A stretch of 5,395 nt of DNA from Oscillospiraceae bacterium (GCA_017400415.1 JAFPTE010000172.1:1-5395); one strand, 5' to 3'. Counted from the first letter of the stretch, positions 1-4,792 are shown. Numbers and translations are program-made. Notes: generated by a model not told the origin, from the letters alone.

Positions 1-1
1 C

Positions 2-361
2 ATCCTCGGCGCCCCCATCGGCACCATCTGCTGCTATCTCTTCATCACCGCCCTGAACATCGTCTTCATACTCATCAAGCTGCCGGAGAAGCCGGACTTC
101 ATAAAGATAACCCTGCGGCCCGTGCTGTGCTCCCTGGCCATGGGAGCCGCCGCCTGGGGCGTAAACGGCCTTATGAGCCGGTTCGTGCTTCCCCTGCTGG
201 GGGACCGGATGATAGCCAGGGTCCTGTACCTGGGCGTCACCATAATCGCCGCCGTGGCGGTGTACGCCGTGCTGACCCTGCTGACCCGTGTCATAACGAA
301 GGAGGACGTTATTCTCCTGCCCAAGGGGGAGAAAATTGCAAAAATCCTCCGCCTGAAATAA
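2..361 (+). CDS. SpoVB/YabM-like polysaccharide flippase, C-terminal part (5' end outside window)
   Basis: This frame is open from the window edge to a TAA at 359-361 and gives the last 119 residues of an integral membrane protein. It contains about three hydrophobic stretches: roughly residues 4-26 (APIGTICCYLFITALN), 39-68, and 71-95 (a long Val/Ala/Leu-rich segment). The protein ends in a cytoplasmic basic tail with LLPKGEKIAKILR. That tail and the GAPIGT segment are what I recognise from the SpoVB/YabM branch of the MOP (MATE-like) superfamily, which flips lipid-linked sugar or peptidoglycan precursors across the cytoplasmic membrane. Family members usually exceed 500 residues, so about three quarters is missing here. 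Being directly upstream of mazG matches yabM-yabN in Bacillus subtilis, so YabM-like is more likely than a distant MurJ. The 24-nt gap to mazG suggests one transcript. Family call is fairly sure; exact substrate unknown. Confidence 0.82.
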   Translation: MLGAPIGTICCYLFITALNIVFILIKLPEKPDFIKITLRPVLCSLAMGAAAWGVNGLMSRFVLPLLGDRMIARVLYLGVTIIAAVAVYAVLTLLTRVITKEDVILLPKGEKIAKILRLK

Positions 362-385
362 AAATCTTTCACTGAGGCAAAAATA

Positions 386-1174
386 ATGGTGGATTTTGAG
401 TTCAAAGAGTGTTATAATGTCGAGGATTTGCGGGCTCTTACGAAGGTCCTTCGCAGTAAGGACGGCTGCCCCTGGGATATGGAGCAGACTCATGAGAGCG
501 TCCGCCGGGATTTTATTGAAGAAGTCTACGAGGTCGTTGAGGCCATAGACGAAAAGAGCCCCGAGCACCTTAAGGAGGAGCTGGGGGACGTGCTGTTCCA
601 GGTCTGCTTCCATGCGGACATGGAGGAGGAGGCCGGCCGCTTCAACCTGGACGACGTGGCCGATGGGGTGACGAAAAAGCTCATTCTGCGGCACCCCCAC
701 GTCTTCGGTGACGTGGAGGCGAAAACCAGCTCGGAGGTCCTTTCCAACTGGGACGACATCAAGCGGAAGGAAAAGCACCAGGCCACGGTGACGGACGCCA
801 TGAACGCCGTTGCCCGGAGCCTGCCCGCCACCTGGCGCAGCGAAAAGGTCTCCAAAAAGGCCGCCAAGGTGGGCTTCGACTGGGACTTTGCCGGGGACGT
901 GGTGGCAAAGCTCCGGGAGGAGACGGACGAGCTGGAGCGGGCCCTCCACGGGGACGGGGACGTTTTTGAGGAGCTGGGTGATATCCTGGCCTCCGCCGTG
1001 AACATCGCCCGGAAGCTGAAAATCGACCCGGAGGAGGCGCTGAACGCCTCCACGGACAAGTTCATCTCCCGCTTTTCCAAGATGGAAGGTGCGGCCCTGA
1101 GCCGGGGCGAAAACCTTAAGGACCTGAGCCCCCGGGAGCTGGACAGGCTCTGGGAGGACGCCAAGGCCCATTAA
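386..1174 (+). CDS. mazG: Nucleoside triphosphate pyrophosphohydrolase MazG
   Basis: The product is 262 residues, the usual length of stand-alone two-domain MazG (Escherichia coli MazG is about the same). It hydrolyses NTPs or dNTPs to the monophosphate and pyrophosphate in the cytoplasm, which is seen as nucleotide-pool cleaning. The first MazG domain has the metal-binding EExxE at E45, E46 and E49 and the partner ExxD in KEELGDVL (E65, D68). DGCPWDMEQTH at 26-36 is a family signature. The second domain has EETDE at 178-182 and FEELGDIL with E196 and D199, after the conserved KKAAKVGFDWDF. All acidic ligands appear intact in both domains. There is no N-terminal tetrapyrrole-methylase domain, unlike B. 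subtilis YabN. The ATG at 386 follows GAGG (374-377) with 8-nt spacing, and MVDFEFKECY resembles family N termini. It probably shares a transcript with the flippase gene upstream. Confidence 0.95.
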   Translation: MVDFEFKECYNVEDLRALTKVLRSKDGCPWDMEQTHESVRRDFIEEVYEVVEAIDEKSPEHLKEELGDVLFQVCFHADMEEEAGRFNLDDVADGVTKKLILRHPHVFGDVEAKTSSEVLSNWDDIKRKEKHQATVTDAMNAVARSLPATWRSEKVSKKAAKVGFDWDFAGDVVAKLREETDELERALHGDGDVFEELGDILASAVNIARKLKIDPEEALNASTDKFISRFSKMEGAALSRGENLKDLSPRELDRLWEDAKAH

Positions 1175-1180
1175 AATGCG

Positions 1181-1199
1181 TTAAAGGCACCGCCTTTAA
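1181..1199. repeat. Perfect 8-bp inverted repeat in the mazG-hup gap
   Basis: TTAAAGGC (1181-1188) and GCCTTTAA (1192-1199) are exact reverse complements around a 3-nt loop ACC. The repeat lies 7 nt after the mazG stop and 26 nt before the hup ribosome binding site. No T-run follows, so it is not a standard intrinsic terminator. The right arm's GCCTTT can also pair with AAAGGC at 1210-1215, giving two mutually exclusive hairpins in the hup leader. It may be an mRNA processing or stability hairpin, a weak attenuator, a protein operator, or chance. The pairing is seen; the role is unknown. Confidence 0.4.
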
Positions 1200-1224
1200 G
1201 ATACCGCCGAAAGGCAATAATTTC

Positions 1225-1230
1225 AGGAGG
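1225..1230 (+). promoter_or_regulatory. Strong ribosome binding site of hup
   Basis: AGGAGG lies 10 nt before the hup ATG and is followed by an A-rich stretch (AAATATAAAA). It is the strongest Shine-Dalgarno sequence in the left block, consistent with the high expression expected of HU. I found no convincing promoter in the 66 nt between mazG and hup. The AATAAT at 1216-1221 is too close to this site to act as a -10 box for hup. Confidence 0.85.
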
Positions 1231-1240
1231 AAATATAAAA

Positions 1241-1516
1241 ATGAACAAAATTGAACTGGTCAGCGCCATCGCTGAGAAAACCGGCCTTTCCAAGAAGGAT
1301 TCCGAGAAGGCTCTCTCCGCCGCTGTCGACACCATCACCGCCGCTCTTAAGGCCGGCGACAAGGTCTCCCTGGTTGGCTTCGGCTCCTTCGAGGTCAAGG
1401 AGCGTCCCGCCCGCACCGGCAGGAACCCCCAGACCGGCGAGAACATTGAGATCGCCGCTTCCCACCTGCCCACCTTCAAGGCCGGCAAGGCTCTGAAGGA
1501 CGCCGTCAGCGAATAA
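1241..1516 (+). CDS. hup: HU family nucleoid DNA-binding protein
   Basis: The product is 91 residues, the standard HU length (B. subtilis HBsu is 92). HU binds DNA as a dimer with little sequence specificity, bends and compacts the chromosome, and aids replication and repair. Residues 1-40 form the helical dimerisation part (MNKIELVSAIAEKTGLSKKD at the start). VGFGSFEV at 45-52 enters the beta-arm, which carries GRNPQTGE with the intercalating proline at P63. The C terminus has PTFKAGKALKDAV, the closing saddle/helix signature. An AGGAGG supports the ATG, with MNKIEL the usual family start. The gene sits between mazG and rqcP, an arrangement I recall from Clostridia. Codons look more biased than in neighbouring genes, fitting high expression. 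IHF is unlikely because the organism looks Gram-positive and the sequence matches HU closely. Confidence 0.97.
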   Translation: MNKIELVSAIAEKTGLSKKDSEKALSAAVDTITAALKAGDKVSLVGFGSFEVKERPARTGRNPQTGENIEIAASHLPTFKAGKALKDAVSE

Positions 1517-1518
1517 CA

Positions 1519-1761
1519 GTGCGGCTCGACAAATATCTGAAGGTCTCCCGAATCATAAAGCGCCGCACCGTTGCCGCCGAGGCGGCGGACGCCGGTCACG
1601 TTGCCGTCAACGGCAAGACCGCCAAGCCCTCCACGGAGGTGAAGGTGGGCGACACGCTGGAGCTGACCTTCGGGGCAAAGAGGCTCCGGGTGGAGGTCCT
1701 CAGCGTGGCGGAGACGGTCCGGAAGGACGACGCCGCCGCAATGTATCGGGAAATAGTTTAA
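1519..1761 (+). CDS. rqcP: RqcP/YabO-like S4-domain ribosome quality-control factor
   Basis: The product is 80 residues and is almost entirely one S4 RNA-binding domain: MRLDKYLKVSRIIKRRTVA at 1-19, HVAVNGKTAKPSTEVKVGD at 27-45, then a strand pair and DDAAAMYREI near the end. It closely resembles B. subtilis YabO (RqcP), which binds stalled 50S subunits near the peptidyl-tRNA and works with RqcH to add poly-alanine tails that mark truncated proteins for degradation. Basic residues R2 and R16 of the RNA-binding face are present. The start is GTG, two bases after the hup stop, with no good Shine-Dalgarno at normal distance (nearest AAGGA at 1496-1500, 18 nt away). Translation is therefore probably coupled to hup. 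A heat-shock Hsp15 (HslR) role is less likely, given the short length and the yabM-mazG context. A strong terminator follows at once. Confidence 0.92.
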   Translation: MRLDKYLKVSRIIKRRTVAAEAADAGHVAVNGKTAKPSTEVKVGDTLELTFGAKRLRVEVLSVAETVRKDDAAAMYREIV

Positions 1762-1764
1762 AAG

Positions 1765-1797
1765 AAAAGCGGGAACCCGTCGGGTTCCCGCTTTTTT
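1765..1797. terminator. Bidirectional intrinsic terminator between rqcP and upp
   Basis: GCGGGAACCC (1769-1778) pairs perfectly with GGGTTCCCGC (1782-1791) around a 3-nt loop GTC. Six T residues follow (1792-1797), and a run of four A residues precedes (1765-1768), extending the stem by A-T pairs. Read on the - strand the same hairpin is followed by TTTTCTTTT, so it can also end the convergent upp transcript, whose stop lies about 20 nt away. It begins only 3 nt after the rqcP stop codon and closes the mazG-hup-rqcP operon. Confidence 0.93.
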
Positions 1798-1817
1798 CTT
1801 CTGCACCGGGGCAGGAG

Positions 1818-2477
1818 TTACTTTTGAGGCTTATAGCTGACGGTGCCGCAGACCCGGTCCCCGGCGTCGCCGGCGGCGTCCAGTATGTAGCCCTTGTCGT
1901 TCAGGGGCCTGGGTGAGAACTTGGCGGCGTAGATGTGCACGTCCGGGTGGGCGTCGTGGATGAGCTTCACGCCCTGGGCGGCGGCGAAGATGCAGCAGAC
2001 CTTGATGCGCTTGCAGCCGGCCTCCTTGATAAGGCGGATGGCGGCCTCGGCGCTGACGCCGGTGGCCAGGGCCGGGTCCACGATGATGACCTCGCCGGCG
2101 GCGGCGTCCACCGGCAGCTTGAAGTAATACTGCACGGGCTGGAGGGTCACCTCATCCCGGTAGAGGCCCACATGGCCCACCTTGGCGGTGGGAGAGAGGC
2201 GCCGGAGCCCGTCCACCATGCCCAGGCCCGCCCGGAGGATGGGCACGATGGTGAAGTCCTCCGCCAGCACCGGGGAAGTGATTTTCTCCAGGGGCGCCTG
2301 GACCTGGATATCCTTAAGGGGCAGGTCCTTCAGGATCTCGTAGCCCATGAGGGTGGCAAGCTCCCCCACCAGCTCGCAGAACTCCTTGGAGCCGGTGTTC
2401 ACGTCACACAGATGGGTCACCTTATGCTTGATAAGGGGATGGTCGAACACGGTCAGGTTTTCAAGATAGGCTTCCAC
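1818..2477 (-). CDS. upp: Uracil phosphoribosyltransferase, atypical active-site loops
   Basis: The product salvages uracil, joining it to PRPP to give UMP and pyrophosphate in the cytoplasm. From the GTG at 2477 it is 219 residues (typical about 209). Family features include LTVFDHPLIKHKVTHL near residue 8, NTGSKEF (27-33), VPILRAGLGMVDGL (78-91), GHVGLYRDE (101-109), the PRPP loop VDPALATGVSA (133-143), and GDAGDR (203-208). Three places depart from the usual pattern as I remember it: ATGGSA is ATGVSA; the YxAAxDExLN stretch is YAAKFSPRPLN, apparently one residue longer and without its Asp; and the uracil-loop PGLGDAGD is DAAGDAGD. An in-frame GTG at 2516 would add 13 residues. I prefer 2477 because AGGAGG lies 8 nt upstream and the likely -10 box overlaps the upstream GTG. 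Family membership is sure; exact substrate preference is less so. Confidence 0.93.
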   Translation of the reverse strand: MEAYLENLTVFDHPLIKHKVTHLCDVNTGSKEFCELVGELATLMGYEILKDLPLKDIQVQAPLEKITSPVLAEDFTIVPILRAGLGMVDGLRRLSPTAKVGHVGLYRDEVTLQPVQYYFKLPVDAAAGEVIIVDPALATGVSAEAAIRLIKEAGCKRIKVCCIFAAAQGVKLIHDAHPDVHIYAAKFSPRPLNDKGYILDAAGDAGDRVCGTVSYKPQK

Positions 2478-2485
2478 GGAAATCT

Positions 2486-2491
2486 CCTCCT
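2486..2491 (-). promoter_or_regulatory. Ribosome binding site that decides the upp start
   Basis: On the - strand AGGAGG (within AAGGAGGAG) lies 8 nt before the GTG at 2477-2475. It would be an internal coding sequence if the upstream GTG at 2516 were used. Optimal spacing and the short family N terminus make 2477 the better start. Confidence 0.8.
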
Positions 2492-2506
2492 TCTTTTTCT
2501 CCCCAA

Positions 2507-2535
2507 AGGATACCACTTTTTCCCCCGCCTTGCAA
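2507..2535 (-). promoter_or_regulatory. Probable sigma-A promoter of upp
   Basis: On the - strand TTGCAA (2535-2530) and TATCCT (2512-2507) are 17 nt apart. The -10 is preceded by TGG, an extended -10 (TGn) arrangement. Each box matches consensus at four of six positions. The predicted transcript starts near 2500 and leaves a leader of about 23 nt containing the AGGAGG. A 10-bp palindrome, CCTTGCAAGG (2528-2537), covers the -35 box. No pyrimidine-type attenuator is visible in so short a leader. Confidence 0.55.
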
Positions 2536-2591
2536 GGGGTAAGTTGCAGCTCCGCCGCATTGTGCAGTACGCCGAATTTTACGGCAGACTA

Positions 2592-2620
2592 TTGACGCCG
2601 GATTAGCGGCGTGGTAATAT
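2592..2620 (+). promoter_or_regulatory. Probable sigma-A promoter of the lipoprotein gene
   Basis: TTGACG (2592-2597) matches five of six -35 positions. TAATAT (2615-2620) follows after exactly 17 nt and matches four of six -10 positions. Transcription would begin near 2627, leaving a leader of about 75 nt with small hairpins. A second AT-rich stretch at 2661-2674 contains -10-like hexamers but has no matching -35 at 17 nt. The promoter is back to back with that of upp; the two -35 boxes are 56 nt apart. Confidence 0.6.
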
Positions 2621-2632
2621 ATGCTCATAAGA

Positions 2633-2675
2633 GCTGCCTGAAGCCCGGCAGCAGGGCTGATATTATAAATATATC
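2633..2675 (+). other. Overlapping alternative hairpins in the lipoprotein mRNA leader
   Basis: GCTGCC (2633-2638) pairs with GGCAGC (2647-2652). AGCCC in the loop of that stem (2642-2646) pairs with GGGCT (2654-2658). The arrangement has the order of an H-type pseudoknot, but the single nucleotide between the last two arms is probably too short to span a 6-bp stem, so the hairpins are more likely alternatives. GATAT (2659-2663) and ATATC (2671-2675) form a third, weak repeat. No known riboswitch was recognised. The stems are short and may be chance. Confidence 0.3.
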
Positions 2676-2702
2676 GGTTTCTCATGAGGGGGAACATGTA
2701 AA

Positions 2703-4166
2703 ATGAAAAGGATAATCCCGCTTTTCCTGCTCCTTGCCCTGCTGCTGACCTCCTGCGCCCCTGCCGGTGAGCAGGTCAAGCCGGACGCATCTTCTCAAAA
2801 CAGTGCCGGTGCAGTGGAGAGTGCGGAAAAGGACCCGGTGAGCCAAAAACAGGAGCCGGAGCAGCCGAAAGAAGACCCCAAGCCCCAGGCGGACGGAAAA
2901 ACCGGAGAGGCTGAGAACAAGCCCCTCAATGCCATAGACAAATATAACGATTATCTGGTTTCTCCGGTATCCCTGCCGAAGGACTACAACCCGGAGGTCC
3001 TGGCGGAGCCGTATATAGCCCCCGAAACGGCTGACGGACTTTACTTTTCATGCCGGGGAATGAACCTCTACCTTACAAGTGGCATGAGCTGCAGTTACAT
3101 TTTCTACATTATTTCCCTGAAGCCAATAATTCCGGAGGATTTTGAGTTTGTCTCCGGCCTTAAGGCCCAGGGGCAGGTAACTTTCCGGGAAGAGGCCCTT
3201 ATGGGTTATAAGGAGAACACTTACGGCATCGGTTACCTGACCCTGCAGCAGGCCTTTGCAGCCATGAACGAGGATTGGAGACCCTATGTTTACCTGACGG
3301 AGCAGCTTAAGGCCGCCCACACGGATATGATGAGATATGTGCTGTTCGACAGAATATCGCACTACTCTATGGCGAGGCTTAAGGAGGCCAATGCGGACAT
3401 CCCCGGTTGGGCAAAGGGTATAGGCAGGTTCTATGCATATCAGATCCAGGTGCAGTTTTCCGGCAGGGCCGAGAGCGAGAGTACGGATAAGGTCAGCATT
3501 TTTATAGGCAACAAAAAGTACAGTATCGACTGCGGCTCCATAATAATTGACGGTACCGCCGAGGCAGGCCACGGGCAGGAGCTCAGCTACAAGGGCGGCC
3601 TGAGCGCCGCCTATACAGGGCCCTATGCGGGCGGCAAGCCTATAACGAGCAGCGAACCGCTGGTTCGCTTCACCGCACGTGAGCAGGTCACAGTTACGGA
3701 TCTGAGCCTTTCCGGCGGCGGAGGCGCCGGAGTAAGCAGCTGGACAGCGACAGTTAAGACTGAGGACGGTACGGTAACCGATTTTACCTGGGAGAAGGGG
3801 GACGCCTTCACAGTTTTGAAGGGGGCGGAACTGGCACTTTATCCGAAGATTTATGACCCGACAGCCACAGGCCCGGTCTTCTCCGGAACCTATGCCCTGA
3901 ATGTGACCTACAAAAATACGGAGGGGAAAACGAAGACGGTTACCAGGGGCCTTGTATGCCACCAGAATTCCGGCCTCTCTTTTCACTACCTGCAGCAGTT
4001 CAAGGGCGCCAACCTGAGAGCGTATTATGAATACGTTGTCCCGTTCCTGGATAAGAACGTAGCTGTTCTTGAGGAAAAGTACGGTCTGACGAGGGACAAT
4101 ATCATGATTGACCTTGAGACCTATTATGAATACGTGAACAGTTTTGTTGAAACGCTTAAAGCGTGA
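2703..4166 (+). CDS. Predicted lipoprotein of unrecognised family
   Basis: I do not recognise this 487-residue protein. Residues 1-18 form a lipoprotein signal peptide: MKR, a Leu-rich core, and lipobox LTSC with Cys18 as the lipidation site. It should be anchored on the outer face of the cytoplasmic membrane. Residues 19-76 are a Pro/Glu/Lys/Gln-rich, probably disordered tether. About 80-285 is a mixed region with many Tyr and with Cys117, Cys130 and Cys277. A Gly-rich linker (SGGGGAGV, 337-344) lies within a beta-rich stretch (about 315-418) ending in GTYALNVTYKNTEGKTKTVT, like the last strands of an Ig-type fold. Cys419 follows, then a Tyr-rich helical tail with YYEYV twice (441-445, 474-478). 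GAGGGGG (2686-2692) lies 10 nt before the ATG. Own promoter and terminator make it a single-gene unit. GC is visibly lower than in flanking genes, so acquisition by transfer is possible. An adhesin, ligand-binding or wall-associated role is speculation. Confidence 0.88.
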   Translation: MKRIIPLFLLLALLLTSCAPAGEQVKPDASSQNSAGAVESAEKDPVSQKQEPEQPKEDPKPQADGKTGEAENKPLNAIDKYNDYLVSPVSLPKDYNPEVLAEPYIAPETADGLYFSCRGMNLYLTSGMSCSYIFYIISLKPIIPEDFEFVSGLKAQGQVTFREEALMGYKENTYGIGYLTLQQAFAAMNEDWRPYVYLTEQLKAAHTDMMRYVLFDRISHYSMARLKEANADIPGWAKGIGRFYAYQIQVQFSGRAESESTDKVSIFIGNKKYSIDCGSIIIDGTAEAGHGQELSYKGGLSAAYTGPYAGGKPITSSEPLVRFTAREQVTVTDLSLSGGGGAGVSSWTATVKTEDGTVTDFTWEKGDAFTVLKGAELALYPKIYDPTATGPVFSGTYALNVTYKNTEGKTKTVTRGLVCHQNSGLSFHYLQQFKGANLRAYYEYVVPFLDKNVAVLEEKYGLTRDNIMIDLETYYEYVNSFVETLKA

Positions 4167-4176
4167 GCACAGCACG

Positions 4177-4208
4177 GCGCACAGGGAAAACCCCTGTGCG
4201 CTTTTTTT
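4177..4208 (+). terminator. Intrinsic terminator of the lipoprotein gene
   Basis: GCGCACAGGG (4177-4186) pairs perfectly with CCCTGTGCGC (4192-4201) around a 5-nt loop AAAAC, followed by seven T residues (4202-4208). It starts 10 nt after the lipoprotein stop codon. No A-run precedes it, so it is one-directional. It separates the lipoprotein unit from the DUF523 promoter just downstream. Confidence 0.95.
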
Positions 4209-4221
4209 GCGGCCGGGGAAG

Positions 4222-4250
4222 TTGACTTTCGCCCCGGGCCTTGGTAAAAT
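4222..4250 (+). promoter_or_regulatory. Probable sigma-A promoter of the DUF523 gene
   Basis: TTGACT (4222-4227) and TAAAAT (4245-4250) are 17 nt apart, each matching five of six consensus positions. TGG directly before the -10 gives an extended -10 element. Transcription should start near 4257, only 3-4 nt before the GGAGG at 4260-4264, so the leader is very short (about 17 nt). This also rules out a TTG start at 4241, which lies inside the promoter. Confidence 0.78.
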
Positions 4251-4273
4251 GGTGTCATTGGAGGTGCTTGGCT

Positions 4274-4720
4274 ATGGCTAAAATTCTTGTTTCCGCCTGT
4301 CTTCTGGGCTGCCCCTGCCGCTATGACGGCAAGAGCTGCCGAAATGAGGCCGTCTGCGCCCTGGCAGAGGCCCACGCCCTTGTCCCCGTGTGTCCGGAGC
4401 AGCTGGGGGGCCTGCCCACGCCCCGGAGCCCCTCGGAGATTGCGGAGGGCCGGGTCATGATGAAAACCGGGCAGGACGTGACGGACGAATACACCCTGGG
4501 GGCCCGCTCCGCCCTGCACCTGGCCCGGCTCACGGGCTGCACTGCGGCGGTGCTGAAGAGCAAAAGCCCCTCCTGCGGCCGGGGCCGGGTCTATGACGGC
4601 ACCTTCTCCGGCACTCTGCGCCCCGGGGACGGGGTCACGGCGGGGCTCCTGGCCCGGGAGGGGCTGGAGGTTTTTACGGAAAACGACCTGGAGGAGCTCA
4701 AAAACCGCTTAAAATCTTAA
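4274..4720 (+). CDS. DUF523 family protein, possible TudS-like thiouracil desulfidase
   Basis: The product is 148 residues, a typical DUF523 (YbbK-like) length with the domain filling the whole chain. Signatures are SACLLGCPCRYDG (7-19), PVCPEQLGGLPTPR (38-51) and KSKSPSCG (95-102). The family includes TudS, a cytoplasmic [4Fe-4S] enzyme that removes sulfur from 2-thiouracil to give uracil. From memory of TudS, C9, C40 and C101 are the likely cluster ligands and E42 and S98 the likely catalytic residues; I have not aligned them. Further Cys residues are at 13, 15, 22, 28 and 89. The ATG at 4274 is chosen because GGAGG (4260-4264) lies 9 nt upstream and MAKILVSACL is a typical start; a longer TTG frame begins inside the promoter. 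It lies upstream of ackA with no visible terminator between. Not all DUF523 proteins need be desulfidases, so the enzymatic call is tentative. Confidence 0.9.
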   Translation: MAKILVSACLLGCPCRYDGKSCRNEAVCALAEAHALVPVCPEQLGGLPTPRSPSEIAEGRVMMKTGQDVTDEYTLGARSALHLARLTGCTAAVLKSKSPSCGRGRVYDGTFSGTLRPGDGVTAGLLAREGLEVFTENDLEELKNRLKS

Positions 4721-4727
4721 AAATCTA

Positions 4728-4756
4728 TTGAACTCAGGCGATAATGCGTATATAAT
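4728..4756 (+). promoter_or_regulatory. Near-consensus sigma-A promoter of ackA
   Basis: TTGAAC (4728-4733) and a perfect TATAAT (4751-4756) are separated by 17 nt. It is the best promoter match in the window and starts 8 nt after the DUF523 stop. The transcript should begin near 4763 and give a leader of about 30 nt with no obvious hairpin. Strong constitutive expression would suit a central fermentation enzyme. Confidence 0.88.
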
Positions 4757-4792
4757 TGTAAGGCTGAAAACTACACTTGAATGGAGACTGCT

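Noticed and set aside
395..418. Perfect TATAAT at 413-418 inside the start of mazG
   Set aside because: There is no matching -35 hexamer at 16-18 nt, and it falls within mazG codons 10-11 (Tyr-Asn).
1140..1177. TGGACA (1140-1145) and TAAAAT (1172-1177) as a hup promoter
   Set aside because: The spacing is 26 nt, far from 17, so the pair is not a credible promoter. hup may be read from upstream.
1171..1806. 211-codon open frame on the - strand over hup and rqcP
   Set aside because: It runs antisense to two clearly recognised genes and through the terminator hairpin; it has no family features.
1935..2606. 223-codon open frame on the + strand over upp
   Set aside because: It is antisense to upp, rich in His/Gly/Asp as expected of a reverse frame of a GC-rich gene, and has no start signals.
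2461..2697. 78-codon - strand frame in the upp-lipoprotein gap
   Set aside because: It has no ribosome binding site, crosses both promoters and enters upp in another frame; it looks like chance.
3651..3669. Perfect 8-bp hairpin AGCGAACC/GGTTCGCT inside the lipoprotein gene
   Set aside because: No T-run follows, and one such repeat is about what chance gives in 5 kb. The same holds for the 7-bp repeat at 3711-3731 in the Gly-rich linker codons.
3048..4175. 375-codon open frame on the - strand, antisense to the lipoprotein gene
   Set aside because: The + strand frame has a signal peptide, lipobox, SD, promoter and terminator that fit it exactly. The - strand frame has none of these and starts inside or beyond the terminator region.
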